DNA of 64,000 bases from Begonia masoniana (lineage: Eukaryota; Streptophyta; Magnoliopsida; Cucurbitales; Begoniaceae): positions 49,931,897-49,995,896 of the forward strand of contig CM039505.1 of NCBI GenBank assembly GCA_022432975.1, written 5' to 3'. Both the position numbers and the translations under genes were made by a program. This document shows, in pieces, positions 10,884 to 21,010 of the stretch. Within the stretch, counting starts at the first letter, position 1; each line of letters begins with the position of its first letter. The notes under the pieces are model-generated. The model was not told where the DNA came from. It did no database searches and saw only the letters and a program-made list of their open reading frames with translations.

Positions 10884-12723
10884 GGGAAATTACCGGTTTC
10901 GACCTCGAAGTAATCGGTTTTTTCGATTCAAACCTTAAAGTAAAATTTTTCACGATTCAAACCTTGAAGTATGGAAAAAGTTACAAAACAAACCTCGGCG
11001 GACGTCCTATTGACCGTCCTCTGTTAATTTTGCCGTAGAACGGACGGTCTCTTGAAACAAGAGACAGTCCGTTCCACAGAACGGACGGTCTCTTGTTTCA
11101 AGAGACAGTCCGTTCTCTAATTTTGCCTAGAACGGACTGTCTCTTGAAACAAGAGACAGTCCGTTCTCTATTTTTGCCTAGAACGGACACACCTTCCACC
11201 GTCCTCTCTTTATAAATTAATTTTAAAAAAATATCAAACAACATTGGATTTAATCGAAAATTTTATCACATGTTCATTATAATATGGAAACATAATCGGA
11301 AAATTTTCATGATTTTATAACATTTGTATGATTTATTATAATTATTTTACGTATAATTTAAAAAATAATTCACTAAAATTACAATAATTCGTACAAGTGT
11401 TAGAAAATCACGAAACTTTTCAGATTATCTTCTCATTATGTGGTGAATATGTGGTAAAAATTTTAAGTAAATGAAAGATCTTTTAATGAACGATACTAAA
11501 CGATATTGGATTTATTAAATATTTTTTAATAAATCCAATATCGTTTAGTATCGTTCAGTAAAAGATCTTTCATTTACTTAAAATTTTTACCACATATTCA
11601 CCACATAATGAGAAGATAATCTGAAAAGTTTCGTGATTTTCTAACACTTGTACGAATTATTGTAATTTTAGTGAATTATTTTTTAAATGATACGTAAAAT
11701 AATTATAATAAAATCAGACAAATGTTATAAAATCATGAAAATTTTCCGATTATGTTTCCATAGTATAATGAACATGTGATAAAATTTCGATTAAATCCAA
11801 TGTTGTTTGATAGTTTTTTAAAATTAATTTATAAAGAGAGGACAGTGGAAGGTGTGTCCGGTCTAGGAAAAAATAGAGAACGGGACTGTCTCTTGTTTCA
11901 AGAGACAGTCCGTTCTAGGCAAAATTAGAGAACGGACCTAAAATTACAATAATTCGTACAAGTGTTAGAAAATCACGAAACTTTTCAGATTATTTCTCAT
12001 TATGTGGTGAATATGTGGTAAAAATTTTAAGTAAATGAAAGATCTTTTAATGAACGATACTAAACGATATTGGATTTATTAAATATTTTTTTAATAAATC
12101 CAATATCGTTTAGTATCGTTCAGTAAAAGATCTTTCATTTACTTAAAATTTTTACCACATATTCACCACATAATGAGAAGATAATCTGAAAAGTTTCGTG
12201 ATTTTCTAACACTTGTACGAATTATTGTAATTTTAGTGAATATTTTTTAAATTATACGTAAAATAATTATAATAAATCATACAAATGTTATAAAATCATG
12301 AAAATTTTCCGATTATGTTTCCATATTATAATGAACATGTGATAAAATTTTCGATAAATCCAATGTTGTTGATATTTTTTTAAAATTAATTTATAAAGAC
12401 GAGGACAGTGGAAGGTGTGTCCGTTCTAGGAAAAAATAGAGAACGGACTGTCTCTTGTTTCAAGAGACAGTCCGTTCTAGGCAAAATTAGAGAACGGACT
12501 GTCTCTTGAAATAAGAGACCGTCCGTTCTGTGGAACGGACTGTCTCTTGTTTCAAGAGACCGTCCGTTCTACGGCAAAATTAACAGAGGACGGTCAATAG
12601 GACGTCCGCCGAGGTTTGTTTTGTAACTTTTTCCATACTTCAAGGTTTGAATCGTGAAAAATTTTACTTTAAGGTTTGAATCGAAAAAACCGGTTACTTC
12701 GAGGTCGAAACCGGTAATTTCCC
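10884..12723. mobile_element. composite foldback element, probably Mutator-like and non-autonomous
   Basis: The ends are long inverted repeats (left GGGAAATTACCGGTTTCGAC..., right its complement) of about 150 bp, followed inwards by clusters of nested palindromes built on acggactgtctcttg and its complement. The interior is a second palindrome system: arm (11210-11520), hairpin centre near 11525, inverted arm to about 11860, then a partial second direct arm (11937-12075) and another inverted arm to about 12420. It thus looks like an inverted repeat that duplicated internally. Flanks taaataaaa (10875-10883) and ataataaaa (12724-12732) match at 7 of 9 bases, a weak 9-bp duplication. No transposase is present. 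GGG termini and a 9-bp duplication suggest Mutator affiliation; this is inference. Confidence 0.8.
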
Positions 12724-13643
12724 ATAATAAAAATTGAAATTCACGTCTTTTATGTGCAAAACCAACTTTATGTGCAAAACCAACTAAAACCAGACTAAAT
12801 ATGTCAGTTCTGATCTGATTCTTTGATCTGCGTCAGTTTCGCTCACCCCTAAGAGAGAGAGCGAGAGCCATAGAACGAACGAGACACAAAGAAGCGACTC
12901 AGTCGCTGGGAGGGGTTTTGGAACTTCGGAAGTTTAGTGTTTAATTTTTTTTAGTTAAATAATTAAAGGATAAGAAGACTAATTAAATAATAATCAAGGC
13001 CTCTATTTCATTTTGGACATGACCAATTTAACGACAATTTTGTTAATATATAATAATTTAAAAGTCATTTTGGTATTACTTTTTTATAGCTTAAAGGTTA
13101 TTTTGATTTTTACCTATAATTAAAATTACAATTTTGTCAAATAATTTTAAAATAAAAGATAATGAATATTAAAAAAAATTATTTTGAATTTAAATTTGGG
13201 TAAAGTCTAAAATAAATCACGATAGTAAGAGTCTATGCAATAAATTTTATCCAACATTCTATACAATAAATTTAAACAAAAAGTAAAAAGAAAATTAATT
13301 ACAAAACAAAATTTAATAAAACTATAATTAAAAATCAAAATGGTAAATTATAAAATACAAATGAAAAAATCCAATGTTAAAAAAAGTCCAATAGAAAAAC
13401 AAAATTATATATAAAAGGTCAAAATGGTAAATTAATTCATCATTTTAATGGTTATATGAGATATCAGATGGATTCTCACTTTTATAAAATGTAAAAAACA
13501 AAATTGGATAAAAATAAAATTATTATAAATTATGTGTAAAGGTCAAAATTAATTTTATTTTGTCTTTTACAACATGTGAAATCTGTTCGTAGTAAAATAA
13601 GAAAAAACCAAACAAAGAGACAAAAAGTCAATATGTTAAAAAT
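12724..13643. other. non-coding DNA that is one source of the permuted copy at 49.4-50.5 kb
   Basis: No gene is seen. Bases from about 12853 to 13235 correspond to 50148-50507, and bases from about 13247 to 13643 correspond to 49430-49728. The two halves are adjacent here but lie at opposite ends of the copy. The DNA is AT-rich with many (A)n and TAAAAT runs. Confidence 0.7.
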
Positions 13644-14756
13644 GGAAAAATTTCAATTTAACCCCAAAGTACGGGGTCAGTGGTCATTTGACCCATAACG
13701 TTTATTTTTTACTCAATCAAACCTTATCGTATAAAACGTTTGCAATTTAAACTCTTCCGTCAATTTTTCAGTTAAATTTGACAGATGCCTTTCCAAAATT
13801 CTCAAACTACTCCCTCCCTCCCTCCCTCTCTCAGAACAGAGGCTCTGTTCTGTTCTACTCGAGCCGCAGCTCATGCGAAGCACAGAACAGCGAAGAACCA
13901 TCGCCCTCCGACAGAAAGTGTCGTCGCACACCATCACCGCCGTTCAGAATTCGCCGATTGCCAGGAAGAAGACGTCGGCCGAACAGAAAAACATCAGAAA
14001 TGAAGAATGAAGCCAAGAACGCGAACGATTACGCATATGCGTGAAAGGCATTAGAAGAACAAATACATTAGGGGAAGAAGAAGAAACACCTGAATATCAA
14101 TTCAATATCAACAGCAGGAATAACCTTTTCGAAAAATTGAAGTGCTTGCATGAAATAGATATGCCAAGAAAAAAGAGAAAACCAGACTAATTGAGGCAAA
14201 CATATTAAGATCACAATAGAATCAATCAGAATACCCAAAACCCAGAATCAAAATCAGCTCCAAAACTTTAAAAATAAATAAATAAATAAATTAGCAATGG
14301 ACAATGAATGCAGGAGAAAGCAAAAATGGGGAGGAAAAACTGTGAAGGAAAGAGAATCCACTTCGAGCCAGAGCGGAGGGTGGAAGCCATGAAAAACTTG
14401 GGAGATCTGAGGCCAGCCATGGGAGGAAGATCGAAAGAAGGGAGCTTCGATGATTGAGAGGTGAAGGGATTGAATTTCAGAGCCATTTTTTCCGTTCTTT
14501 GCTATTTGTTTTTTCTCTCTGTCGTTCTCAGCTTCTCTTTCAATTTCATCCACAGAAGGAAAGTAAAACGAGAGAGAGAGGAAAATGGTAGTTTGAGAAT
14601 TTTGGAAGGGCACTTGTTAAATTTAACTGAAAAATTGACGGGAGGGTTTGAATTGCAAACGTTTTATACAATAGGGTTTGATTTGGTAAAAAATAAACGT
14701 TAGGGGCCAAATGACCACTGACCCTATATGTTGGGGGCTAAATTGAATTTTTTTCC
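13644..14756. mobile_element. Mutator-like element carrying a captured desaturase leader (Pack-MULE type)
   Basis: Terminal inverted repeats of about 150 bp: the left starts GGAAAAATTTCAATTTAACC and the right is its imperfect complement; both include the stretch translating as MPFQNSQTT. Flanks gttaaaaat (13635-13643) and tttaaaaat (14757-14765) agree at 8 of 9 positions. The permuted copy at 49.7 kb lacks the element and shows the joined flank (attaaaaatta), so this is a real insertion younger than that duplication. Inside is a fragment of a stearoyl-ACP desaturase gene (14361-14486) and GC-richer DNA of unknown origin (about 13840-14000). No transposase is present, so it is non-autonomous. 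Confidence 0.88.
14361..14486 (-). pseudogene. captured 5' fragment of a plastid stearoyl-ACP desaturase
   Basis: From the ATG at 14486 the minus strand reads [18 protein letters not shown] and later [15 protein letters not shown]. This is the plastid transit-peptide region of plant acyl-[acyl-carrier-protein] 9-desaturases, and it ends about where their first exon ends (the SGSK position). After that the frame runs into unrelated sequence, as expected if the start of intron 1 was also captured. The di-iron catalytic domain is absent. The fragment could make antisense or small RNA against the parent gene, but that is speculation. Confidence 0.8.
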
Positions 14757-14983
14757 TTTAAAAATTAAATAAAATAGTAAAATAAAATCGTGAATAAAAT
14801 ATAAAAAATTAAAATATTATCTTTATTTTTATAGAATAATTGATATAACAAATAAAGTGAGTTGATCAATCTTTGACAAATAAAAAAAATAAGTTTATTT
14901 TATTTTAAACCCTAGAGTATAGACTTTTTTTTAAAAAAATAAAATTTACTATTTATCTAACCAAAAGGGGGCTATCGATCTAT

Positions 14984-15250
14984 TGTGAAGGCCGAGAGAA
15001 GCTTGCCACAATACCACATCGCTAGATGGAAATGAAATATATGTAAAGAAACTCTCCCAAGATAGTAAGACGCGTTTTAGAGCACAATTGACAACGGATC
15101 TTATAAGAACTTCAAAGTTAAGAGTGCTCCGGCGAAAACATTACTATGTTAGGTGACCGACTGAGAAAACCTTGCCAAAACAAATTTGTGAGGGCTGTGT
15201 GGGCGGCCCAAAGCAGACAATATCTTACTAGGATGAAGGGGTTCGTTACA
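14984..15250 (+). repeat. Cassandra LTR 1 with 5S-rRNA-like segment
   Basis: Ends in gttcgttaca directly before the primer-binding site at 15253-15264. The 5S-like segment is about 15091-15172 (aagttaagagtgctccggcg, then ttaggtgaccgactgagaaa). It is shorter at its 5' side than LTRs 2 and 3: the block containing cccgagtataggcaaatct is missing. Confidence 0.85.
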
Positions 15251-15252
15251 AA

Positions 15253-15264
15253 TGGTATCAGAGC
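15253..15264 (+). other. Cassandra primer-binding site (initiator Met tRNA)
   Basis: TGGTATCAGAGC lies two bases after the LTR end and is complementary to the 3' end of plant initiator methionine tRNA, the usual primer for many plant LTR retrotransposons. Confidence 0.9.
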
Positions 15265-15299
15265 TTGTACTCAACAGGGAGTGTGCCCATCAAGGACGT

Positions 15300-17904
15300 T
15301 GTAACACCCGAGTTTTTCGGTTTCCCGCTCCAAGGGTATTTTCGTAAATAAAGAATATAGGTCCGTATAGCGAGCGAGAGGTGTTATTAGTGTCCTAAGG
15401 GTTTATAGGGATTTTTAGAAGAATAAATAAATGTTTAGAAACCCATATCGATAGTGTAACGTTAGAGTTCCGTTTTTGGCCCTATAATGTTTCAATTGGT
15501 AAAAATAGTAAATTAGATCCGATTGTCAAACGAAGAATTTTGTTAGAACCCTAAGAATAAGTTGGAATATTTGGAGGAATAAGGGAGTTTCGGGAAACCA
15601 AATCAATAGAGGAATTGTTGATGAATTAAGGAAAATTAACTAAGGGCAAAATGGTAATTTAGGAAGTCAAATTCTTTTAATTAAAAAGGGTTTTTCTTTC
15701 TTTCCTCCCTCACTTTTCCTTCCCTCACGATGCTTTCCCTCCCTCACGATTTTCCTCTCCCCCATCGCCGATTCTCTACACGTTGATCGACTCCTCCGAT
15801 TCCGGCATTTTTCCTTCAAGTTTCTTACCCAAATCAATCCTCTAGGTAAGTTCTACACTCTAGACGAGTTTAGTTGTTGTTTTCGAGTTGATTTTGGGTT
15901 AGGGTTTAGAGAGAAGTTTCCGAAATTGTGAGAAATCGATAGAATAGTTATATTATTGTCCCTTTGTTGATGAAATAGTAGTTATTATAGTAGTGGAGTG
16001 AATTGATGATGTTTGGTGGAGAGTTATGGTGAGTTTTGGTGGTTGGAGGTTGGTAAAACAACATTAATGGAGACAAGTGCATGGTGAGCACAATGTGCTC
16101 GATGAAATGCCTGAAAGAAGTGGATTATAGTTTTAGGAAAGATTGTCTTAGCTCGGGTTTTAGTTTAGTTTTGAAATTTACGATTTAGAATCGATACTAA
16201 TGACATGCTACGAAAATGCCTTAGGTGACTCAAGCTCTCAAGGACGGTGCTCAACATAGCTAGGACTCCAGGTAAGTGGGTGTTAGGTTTCCAGCTCTTT
16301 AGGCCCTACATTGTATCGATGATAGGTTTGTTGATGTTTTCCGATTGTGAGCTTAAACTAGCTGGGTAGTCTAGGATGATTCCTACTAGTACTCAGTTAA
16401 GTTCGTATATGAGTAAGATTCGTTTATGTGTGCCATGAACGGTTAGATGAATGTTCGGAGTCTCTTTCTTCACGCATCATGTTTTTCCCTTATGATTTAA
16501 TGAAATGTTTTGCATGCACGTTTTCAAGTAAACTAAGTGAAGTAAACGATGTTGAATGAAGTTGGAGGATGAGTAGGGCACGTGCCACGTGAATGGCAAT
16601 TTAGGGCACGAAAATATGTTAATGGCAACTCAGGGCAAGTGTGTGGTCTACTGGGTAGACGAGTGGTGCCCGTGCCTACTCATGCCTAATGATATATATG
16701 TATATGTTATGTAAAGTAAAAAAACGAAAAACGAACATGTTTTGAAAGACCATGCATTATGTAGTCTCATGTTTTAGTGCACCTCCTTACTAAGCATTAG
16801 GCTTAATGTGTTTATCGTATGATGTAGGTGACGAGCACGAAGGTGAGGAACCTCTTCCTGATGATCATGCAGAGATGGCCGGTGGATTGAGCTCGTGGCG
16901 ACGGGGCGTGTTTTGGATAGGCTGGATGATCCGTGGGTATACTCCAAGCGTTTTGCGGTAAATAGGTGTGATGTGGATTGATTTTGGATGATAATTTTAG
17001 GGTGTATAGAGGAGTTTGATATTTTGATGATTATAGTGGATAATGGTTTGGGGTAAAGTGTTATTTTGAATGATTTGATAAATGAATTCGTTTTGGAAAA
17101 GATTTAAGGATTTAAATGTTTAAGGTGATATTGGTTTGTGGATTTGGTTGGATTGCGTTTGATGATTCTAGGTGTGAAATGGTAGGGATTACGTTCGAGT
17201 TTTAGAGCGATCCACGTGGTTTATTTTCATGAATTTTAAACATGGATTCGGGTATGTTTGAGTCGGGTTTTTCGAGAGTTTAAAGTATGGTGAGTTTAAT
17301 GTGTTAGGAATGTTTTTGGAAGGTTTAATTTGAAGAGGAGATAATAGAAAAATGAAGAATTGGTTAAGTGTAGAAATGGAAGGGGGAAAGGAGTAGTTGG
17401 GCGCGCTGGCCAGGTGCGTGCGCGGGCCAGGAGGGCGTCCTGGCGAACGATCACCTGGTGGGCGATTGTTCGCCACCCCCTCTAGTTTTTGGTCGCCAAC
17501 TCCAGAGAGGGTGCCGATCGTTCGCCATTCGTGGCGAACGATCGCCTCGGTCGCTGGGCGTTCGCGATCGCTGGGAGTTCGCAATCCCCGCCGGGCGATC
17601 ATACGGGGCGAACGATCGCCCCAAATTTGGGCGATCGATCGCCCCTCGTTTTTCCTTCTATGGCGACTAATCGCCAGTAAGGAAGGGCGATCAGTCGCCC
17701 CTCCTTTGGCTGGCTTGGATGGTTTTTCCTCCTTTAATGTTATTGAGTTTGTTATTTGTTTTGTTTTAGTTTGTTAAAGTATTAAGGGGTGTGTTTATGA
17801 TAAAAAAAAACAAAGAGAAACTTGGTATGTCTAATTGAGGATTTAACGTTAAGATTACGTAATGGTCTTTCTGTGACTGCCCTGACCGGGTTGGGGTCGT
17901 TACA
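15300..17904 (+). mobile_element. solo LTR of a large-LTR retrotransposon (inserted in Cassandra)
   Basis: Begins TGTAACACCCGAG and ends GGGTCGTTACA, with no internal domain. Flanks gacgt (15295-15299) and aacgt (17905-17909) form a 5-bp duplication with one mismatch. The second Cassandra internal domain (around 18370-18385, gagaacgttgagcc) shows the uninterrupted target. It shares blocks with the three other solo LTRs in this window: ctttaggccctacat (16300 region) and gatgtaggtga (16825 region). A GC-rich palindrome array lies near its 3' end. Probably Ty3-gypsy, judging from size and the TGTAACACC end; no coding sequence is available to prove it. Confidence 0.82.
17440..17705. repeat. array of CG-rich palindromes (gcgaacgatcgcc)
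   Basis: Variants of gcgaacgatcgc, gggcgatcgatcgccc and gcgatca(t/g)tcgcc recur about every 20-40 bp, with many CGATCG cores. The local composition is sharply GC- and CpG-rich in otherwise AT-rich DNA. The array lies 200-465 bp from the 3' end of the solo LTR, where the other three solo LTRs also carry repeat arrays. Confidence 0.8.
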
Positions 17905-17930
17905 AACGTTGGGCTCCTTGAGGGGATGAT

Positions 17931-18326
17931 TGTGACGACCTGAAAGATCATAAGTGCGATTACGGGACAAACCTTGGATTGCAGGGCAAATCTTGGGAAA
18001 ACCCGAGTATATGCAAATCTCAAACCCGAGTATAGGCAAATCTCGAATCGTTATAAAAGAAAAGGAGGGTCGGGCGAAATCCTACATCGCTTGGGGGAAG
18101 ATGGAAATATAACATATGTAAAGAAAACCCTCCCAAAATAGTAAAACGTATTTTGGAGCACAATTGACAACGGATTTCATAAGAACTCCAAAGTTAAAAG
18201 TGTTCCGGCAAGAGTAGTACCATATTGGGTGACAGACGAGGAAGTCTTTGCCAAAACAAATTCGTGAGGGCTGTTTGGGCGGCCCAAAGCAAATAATATC
18301 TTACTAGGATGAAGGAGTTCGTTACA
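17931..18326 (+). repeat. Cassandra LTR 2 with 5S-rRNA-like segment
   Basis: Starts TGTGACGACCTG and ends GTTACA. The 5S-like segment is about 18168-18250 (aagttaaaagtgttccggca; ggtgacagacgaggaagtct). The A-box region aagttaa and the ggtga motif of the 5S C-box region are recognisable but diverged. The 5' part contains a doubled cccgagtata(t/g)gcaaatct block. Confidence 0.88.
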
Positions 18327-18397
18327 AATGGTATTAGAGTCTGTACCCAACATGAAGTGTGACCATCGAGAACGTTGAGCCCCTTGAGGGAAGTGAT

Positions 18398-18756
18398 TGT
18401 GACGACCCGAAAGATCATGAGTGCGATTACGAGGCAAAGCTCCAGAAAACCCGAGTATAGGCAAATCTCGGATCGTTACGAAAGAAAAGGAGAGTCGGTC
18501 ATAATCCCACATCGCTTAGGAAGAAGATGGAAATTAAACATATGTAAAAAAAAAAAACTCTCTCAAAATAGTAAGACGTGTTTTGGAACATAATTGTCAA
18601 CGGATTTCATAAGAACTCTAAAGTTAAAAGTGCTCCGGCAAGAGCAGTACCATGTTGGATGATCGACTAGGAAGTCTTTGCCAAAACAAATTCGTGAGGA
18701 CTATATAGGCGGCTCAAAGCGGTCAATATCTTACTGGGATGAAGGAATTTGTTACA
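18398..18756 (+). repeat. Cassandra LTR 3 with 5S-rRNA-like segment
   Basis: Starts TGTGACGACCCG and ends GTTACA. The 5S-like segment is about 18600-18680. Directly after it begins the partial CIP111 copy, so this LTR end is the outer right border of the array. Confidence 0.86.
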
Positions 18757-20550
18757 ATAATACTAACAGCTAACATTACATAAATCATTCACATTCAAGA
18801 GCCAATATATTCAATGTCAGACAACTGATAAACATTGGATATTAGAAATTCCTTAGAAAAAATTTTGAATTCAAAGAAAAGAACTCTAGAATCTTGCCAC
18901 ACAAGGTGCAGCTCGCATGAGAGATTCAAAAATCTCATTTAGTGCTTGTACCCTTTCTCAATAATATTTCTGGAATGTTGCATTTCACTGAGAAGAGTAA
19001 GCAATATATCCGGTCTTTATCCAGTCTTTGCTTATGGCACTCCTACATAGAGTTGTTTAACGGGCGGGCTGGCTCGCCAGCCCGCCCGCTCGGCCCGCTA
19101 CAGTAGCGGGCCGAGCTCGGCTCGGCTCGTTACTGTAGCGAGCCGAGCCTGGCCCGGTCCCAAGAGACGGGTCGAGCCGAGCCCAGCTCCTGGGCTCGCG
19201 AGCCCGCCAGGGACCGAGCCAAACGAGCCGGCCCGGCGAGCCCGCTCGTTGGCTCGGCGAGCCAGGCTCGCGAGCTCCCCTCTCCCTGAACCGGTGAACC
19301 CTGGGTCGTCATCTTGTCGAGATCTTTTTTCGCGTCAATGGCGGTTCTCTCCGTCTCCGTCTGAAACTGTCTTCCATTTCTCTAGTTTTAATCAGACTGG
19401 CTTTTCTTTTTCCTTCTTCATTGTCTTCTCCGAAAAAACAAAAAAAAAAAGGAGCATTTTCCTATCATTTTACCTTGGTGGAAAGTAGCAAGAGAGAGTG
19501 AGAATCTGAGGTAGGTGGTACGTCGACAGCGTCGGCGCCGGCGACTCTGATATCACAGGGATGTTCGCTGTTCCCGTCGTTCCGAGTGGATTTGATGTCG
19601 TATGATCGGAAACCAGCTTCCTGCTCTTGACGTCTCTGGGATTCTATCCCGTTTACTAAAATCTTGAAGGAAAATTCAAAATTGGCGTGGGGAGATGAGA
19701 AGAAGATGAAGGCTGAGAGGGAGAAAAATGGAAGCTTCTTTTAGAAGCTTTGACATGTCATCTTTCTATTGGGTAGATCCAACTACCGCATTTATTTTCC
19801 TTAAATTGCCCTGCCACTGAGTCGTCGTCCATTTCCTTAACTAGTTAGGATTTAGTTTAGTTACTTTGGTTTCAAAACTACACAATTGATTTATTGTGTG
19901 ATTATGATATTTTTATTGGATGGTCAATTTTAAAATTAAATGAATAAATATCATTGACATAATTATTAATACTTATTATATTTTTACATGAAATTTTTTT
20001 AAAAACTTATATTAACATAAGTTGGAAATATTTATATACGTTCGGCTCGTTAGGCTCGGTCTGTTAAGGCTCGTTGAGCCGGCTCGGCTCGGCTCGTTTA
20101 ACTCGTGGCTCGCGAGCCGACTCGGGTTGAAATTTTTTTCAGGCTGGCTCGTTAGGCTCGGCTCGTTAGGCTCGGTAGGCTCGTTAGGCTCGACTCGTTT
20201 AACTCGTTAGGCTCGGTGAGCCGGACTAGTTTTGGCTCGGCTCGGCTCGGATCGCTCGTTAGTCATGTCTACTCCTACATGAGGAAATCAATAAAAAAAT
20301 TATAAATAAAGAAAATGAGTAATAAATATCTGAAAATGCATAACTGACAACTGCAGAGTGTTCAATCCAATCAACAACTATTTTTTACAAATGTAGACTC
20401 ATCCCCGGTTAAAAAGAAAACATAAAAAAACAAAGGAAAGGAAGCTAAGTTAAATATTGATGGCTGGCCATGCTGTTGAAAAGAATGAAAATTTATCGTT
20501 TTAACATTTATACCAAAAGCAAATCCAAAATCTATAAGTAATAAGTCCAT
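18757..20550 (-). pseudogene. partial, rearranged copy of CIP111 exon/intron DNA
   Basis: Bases 18757-18970 resemble 6937-7150 (end of exon 4 and the following intron). Then a junction near 18972 jumps back to sequence like 5612-5677 (exon 6), continuing after the hAT element with sequence like 5678-5957 (20280-20550). The order is reversed relative to the source but the orientation is the same, so it is not an inversion. Exon sequence has accumulated indels and substitutions and cannot be read through. About 15 bases after the large solo LTR (41256-41270, ataaagctcaagtgt) resemble the next source bases (ataacgctccagtgt), so the copy probably continues there. Confidence 0.82.
19048..20271. 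mobile_element. non-autonomous hAT element with GGCTCG arrays
   Basis: Precise 8-bp duplication ctcctaca (19040-19047 and 20272-20279). The source locus at about 5670-5680 carries this octamer once, and the copy is restored exactly if the element is removed. Termini: TAGAGTTGTTTAACGGGCG at the left; the right end complement is TAGACATGACTAACGAGCG. Both subterminal regions are packed with GGCTCG/CGAGCC hexamers, as in hAT elements where such arrays bind transposase. The middle (19300-19800) is unrelated sequence with no recognised gene. No transposase. Confidence 0.88.
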
Positions 20551-20764
20551 TGTAACTACTCGTGCATCGTCACAAAATTTGACCTAAATTTTATTTTTTT
20601 TATAGGTTTTCAACGTCAAATTTTTCAATTTTTCTTTAAAACTTTTTAAATCGATTTTTGTATCATTTAAGCTCTTTAAAATGAATGAAAAATATTCTTA
20701 AAACATGTTTAAAACACTCATTCAAATTAAAAAGGTTTAAAAATCAAAACAAAAATAAAACATT

Positions 20765-21010
20765 CACATTTAGTGCGCTGCGCGCGTGTCGTCCATTCGG
20801 CGCGCGCATCGCCCACCAGAAGCGCACACTCGGGGATGACCAATCGGCACCCTCTCGAGTGCCGACCGCACCAACAAAATTGATCAACCGATCGACCGAC
20901 CGACCATGGCCAACGATCGATCGATTATCGCATCTCGACCTAGGGCGTCGCGCGTTCCGTGCGCGCCAGCGCCCAGGCCTGCACGCGCTCTACACTTGCC
21001 CCGCGCGTGT
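20765..21010. repeat. CpG-rich block with gatcgatcg and cgaccgaccg repeats
   Basis: A 250-bp GC-rich island in AT-rich surroundings containing gcgcgcgcatc, cgatcgaccgaccgaccatg, acgatcgatcgatta and several GCGCGC runs. It lies 215-460 bp from one end of the LTR, the same relative position as the arrays in the other three. Confidence 0.7.

Larger units (their letters stand above)
14984..18756 (+). mobile_element. Cassandra-type TRIM array: three LTRs, two internal domains
   Basis: LTRs at 14984-15250, 17931-18326 and 18398-18756 begin TGTGA and end GTTACA. Each is rich in sequence resembling plant 5S rRNA, the hallmark of Cassandra terminal-repeat retrotransposons in miniature. Internal domain 1 is 15251-15299 plus 17905-17930 (split by a solo LTR); domain 2 is 18327-18397. 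Each begins with a primer-binding site (TGGTATCAGAGC in the first, mutated to TGGTATTAGAGT in the second) and ends with a purine-rich tract (ttgaggggatga, ttgagggaagtga). Such LTR-internal-LTR-internal-LTR arrays arise by unequal recombination. No coding capacity. No target-site duplication was found at the outer ends. Confidence 0.9.

Noticed and set aside
17397..17777. Overlapping GC-rich open frames as a gene
   Set aside because: They arise from the CG palindrome array in a solo LTR; low-complexity translation in all frames.
15091..18680. Three 5S rRNA genes
   Set aside because: The segments are too diverged and lie at a fixed position inside Cassandra-type LTRs with primer-binding sites; they are 5S-derived parts of a TRIM and not functional 5S genes.
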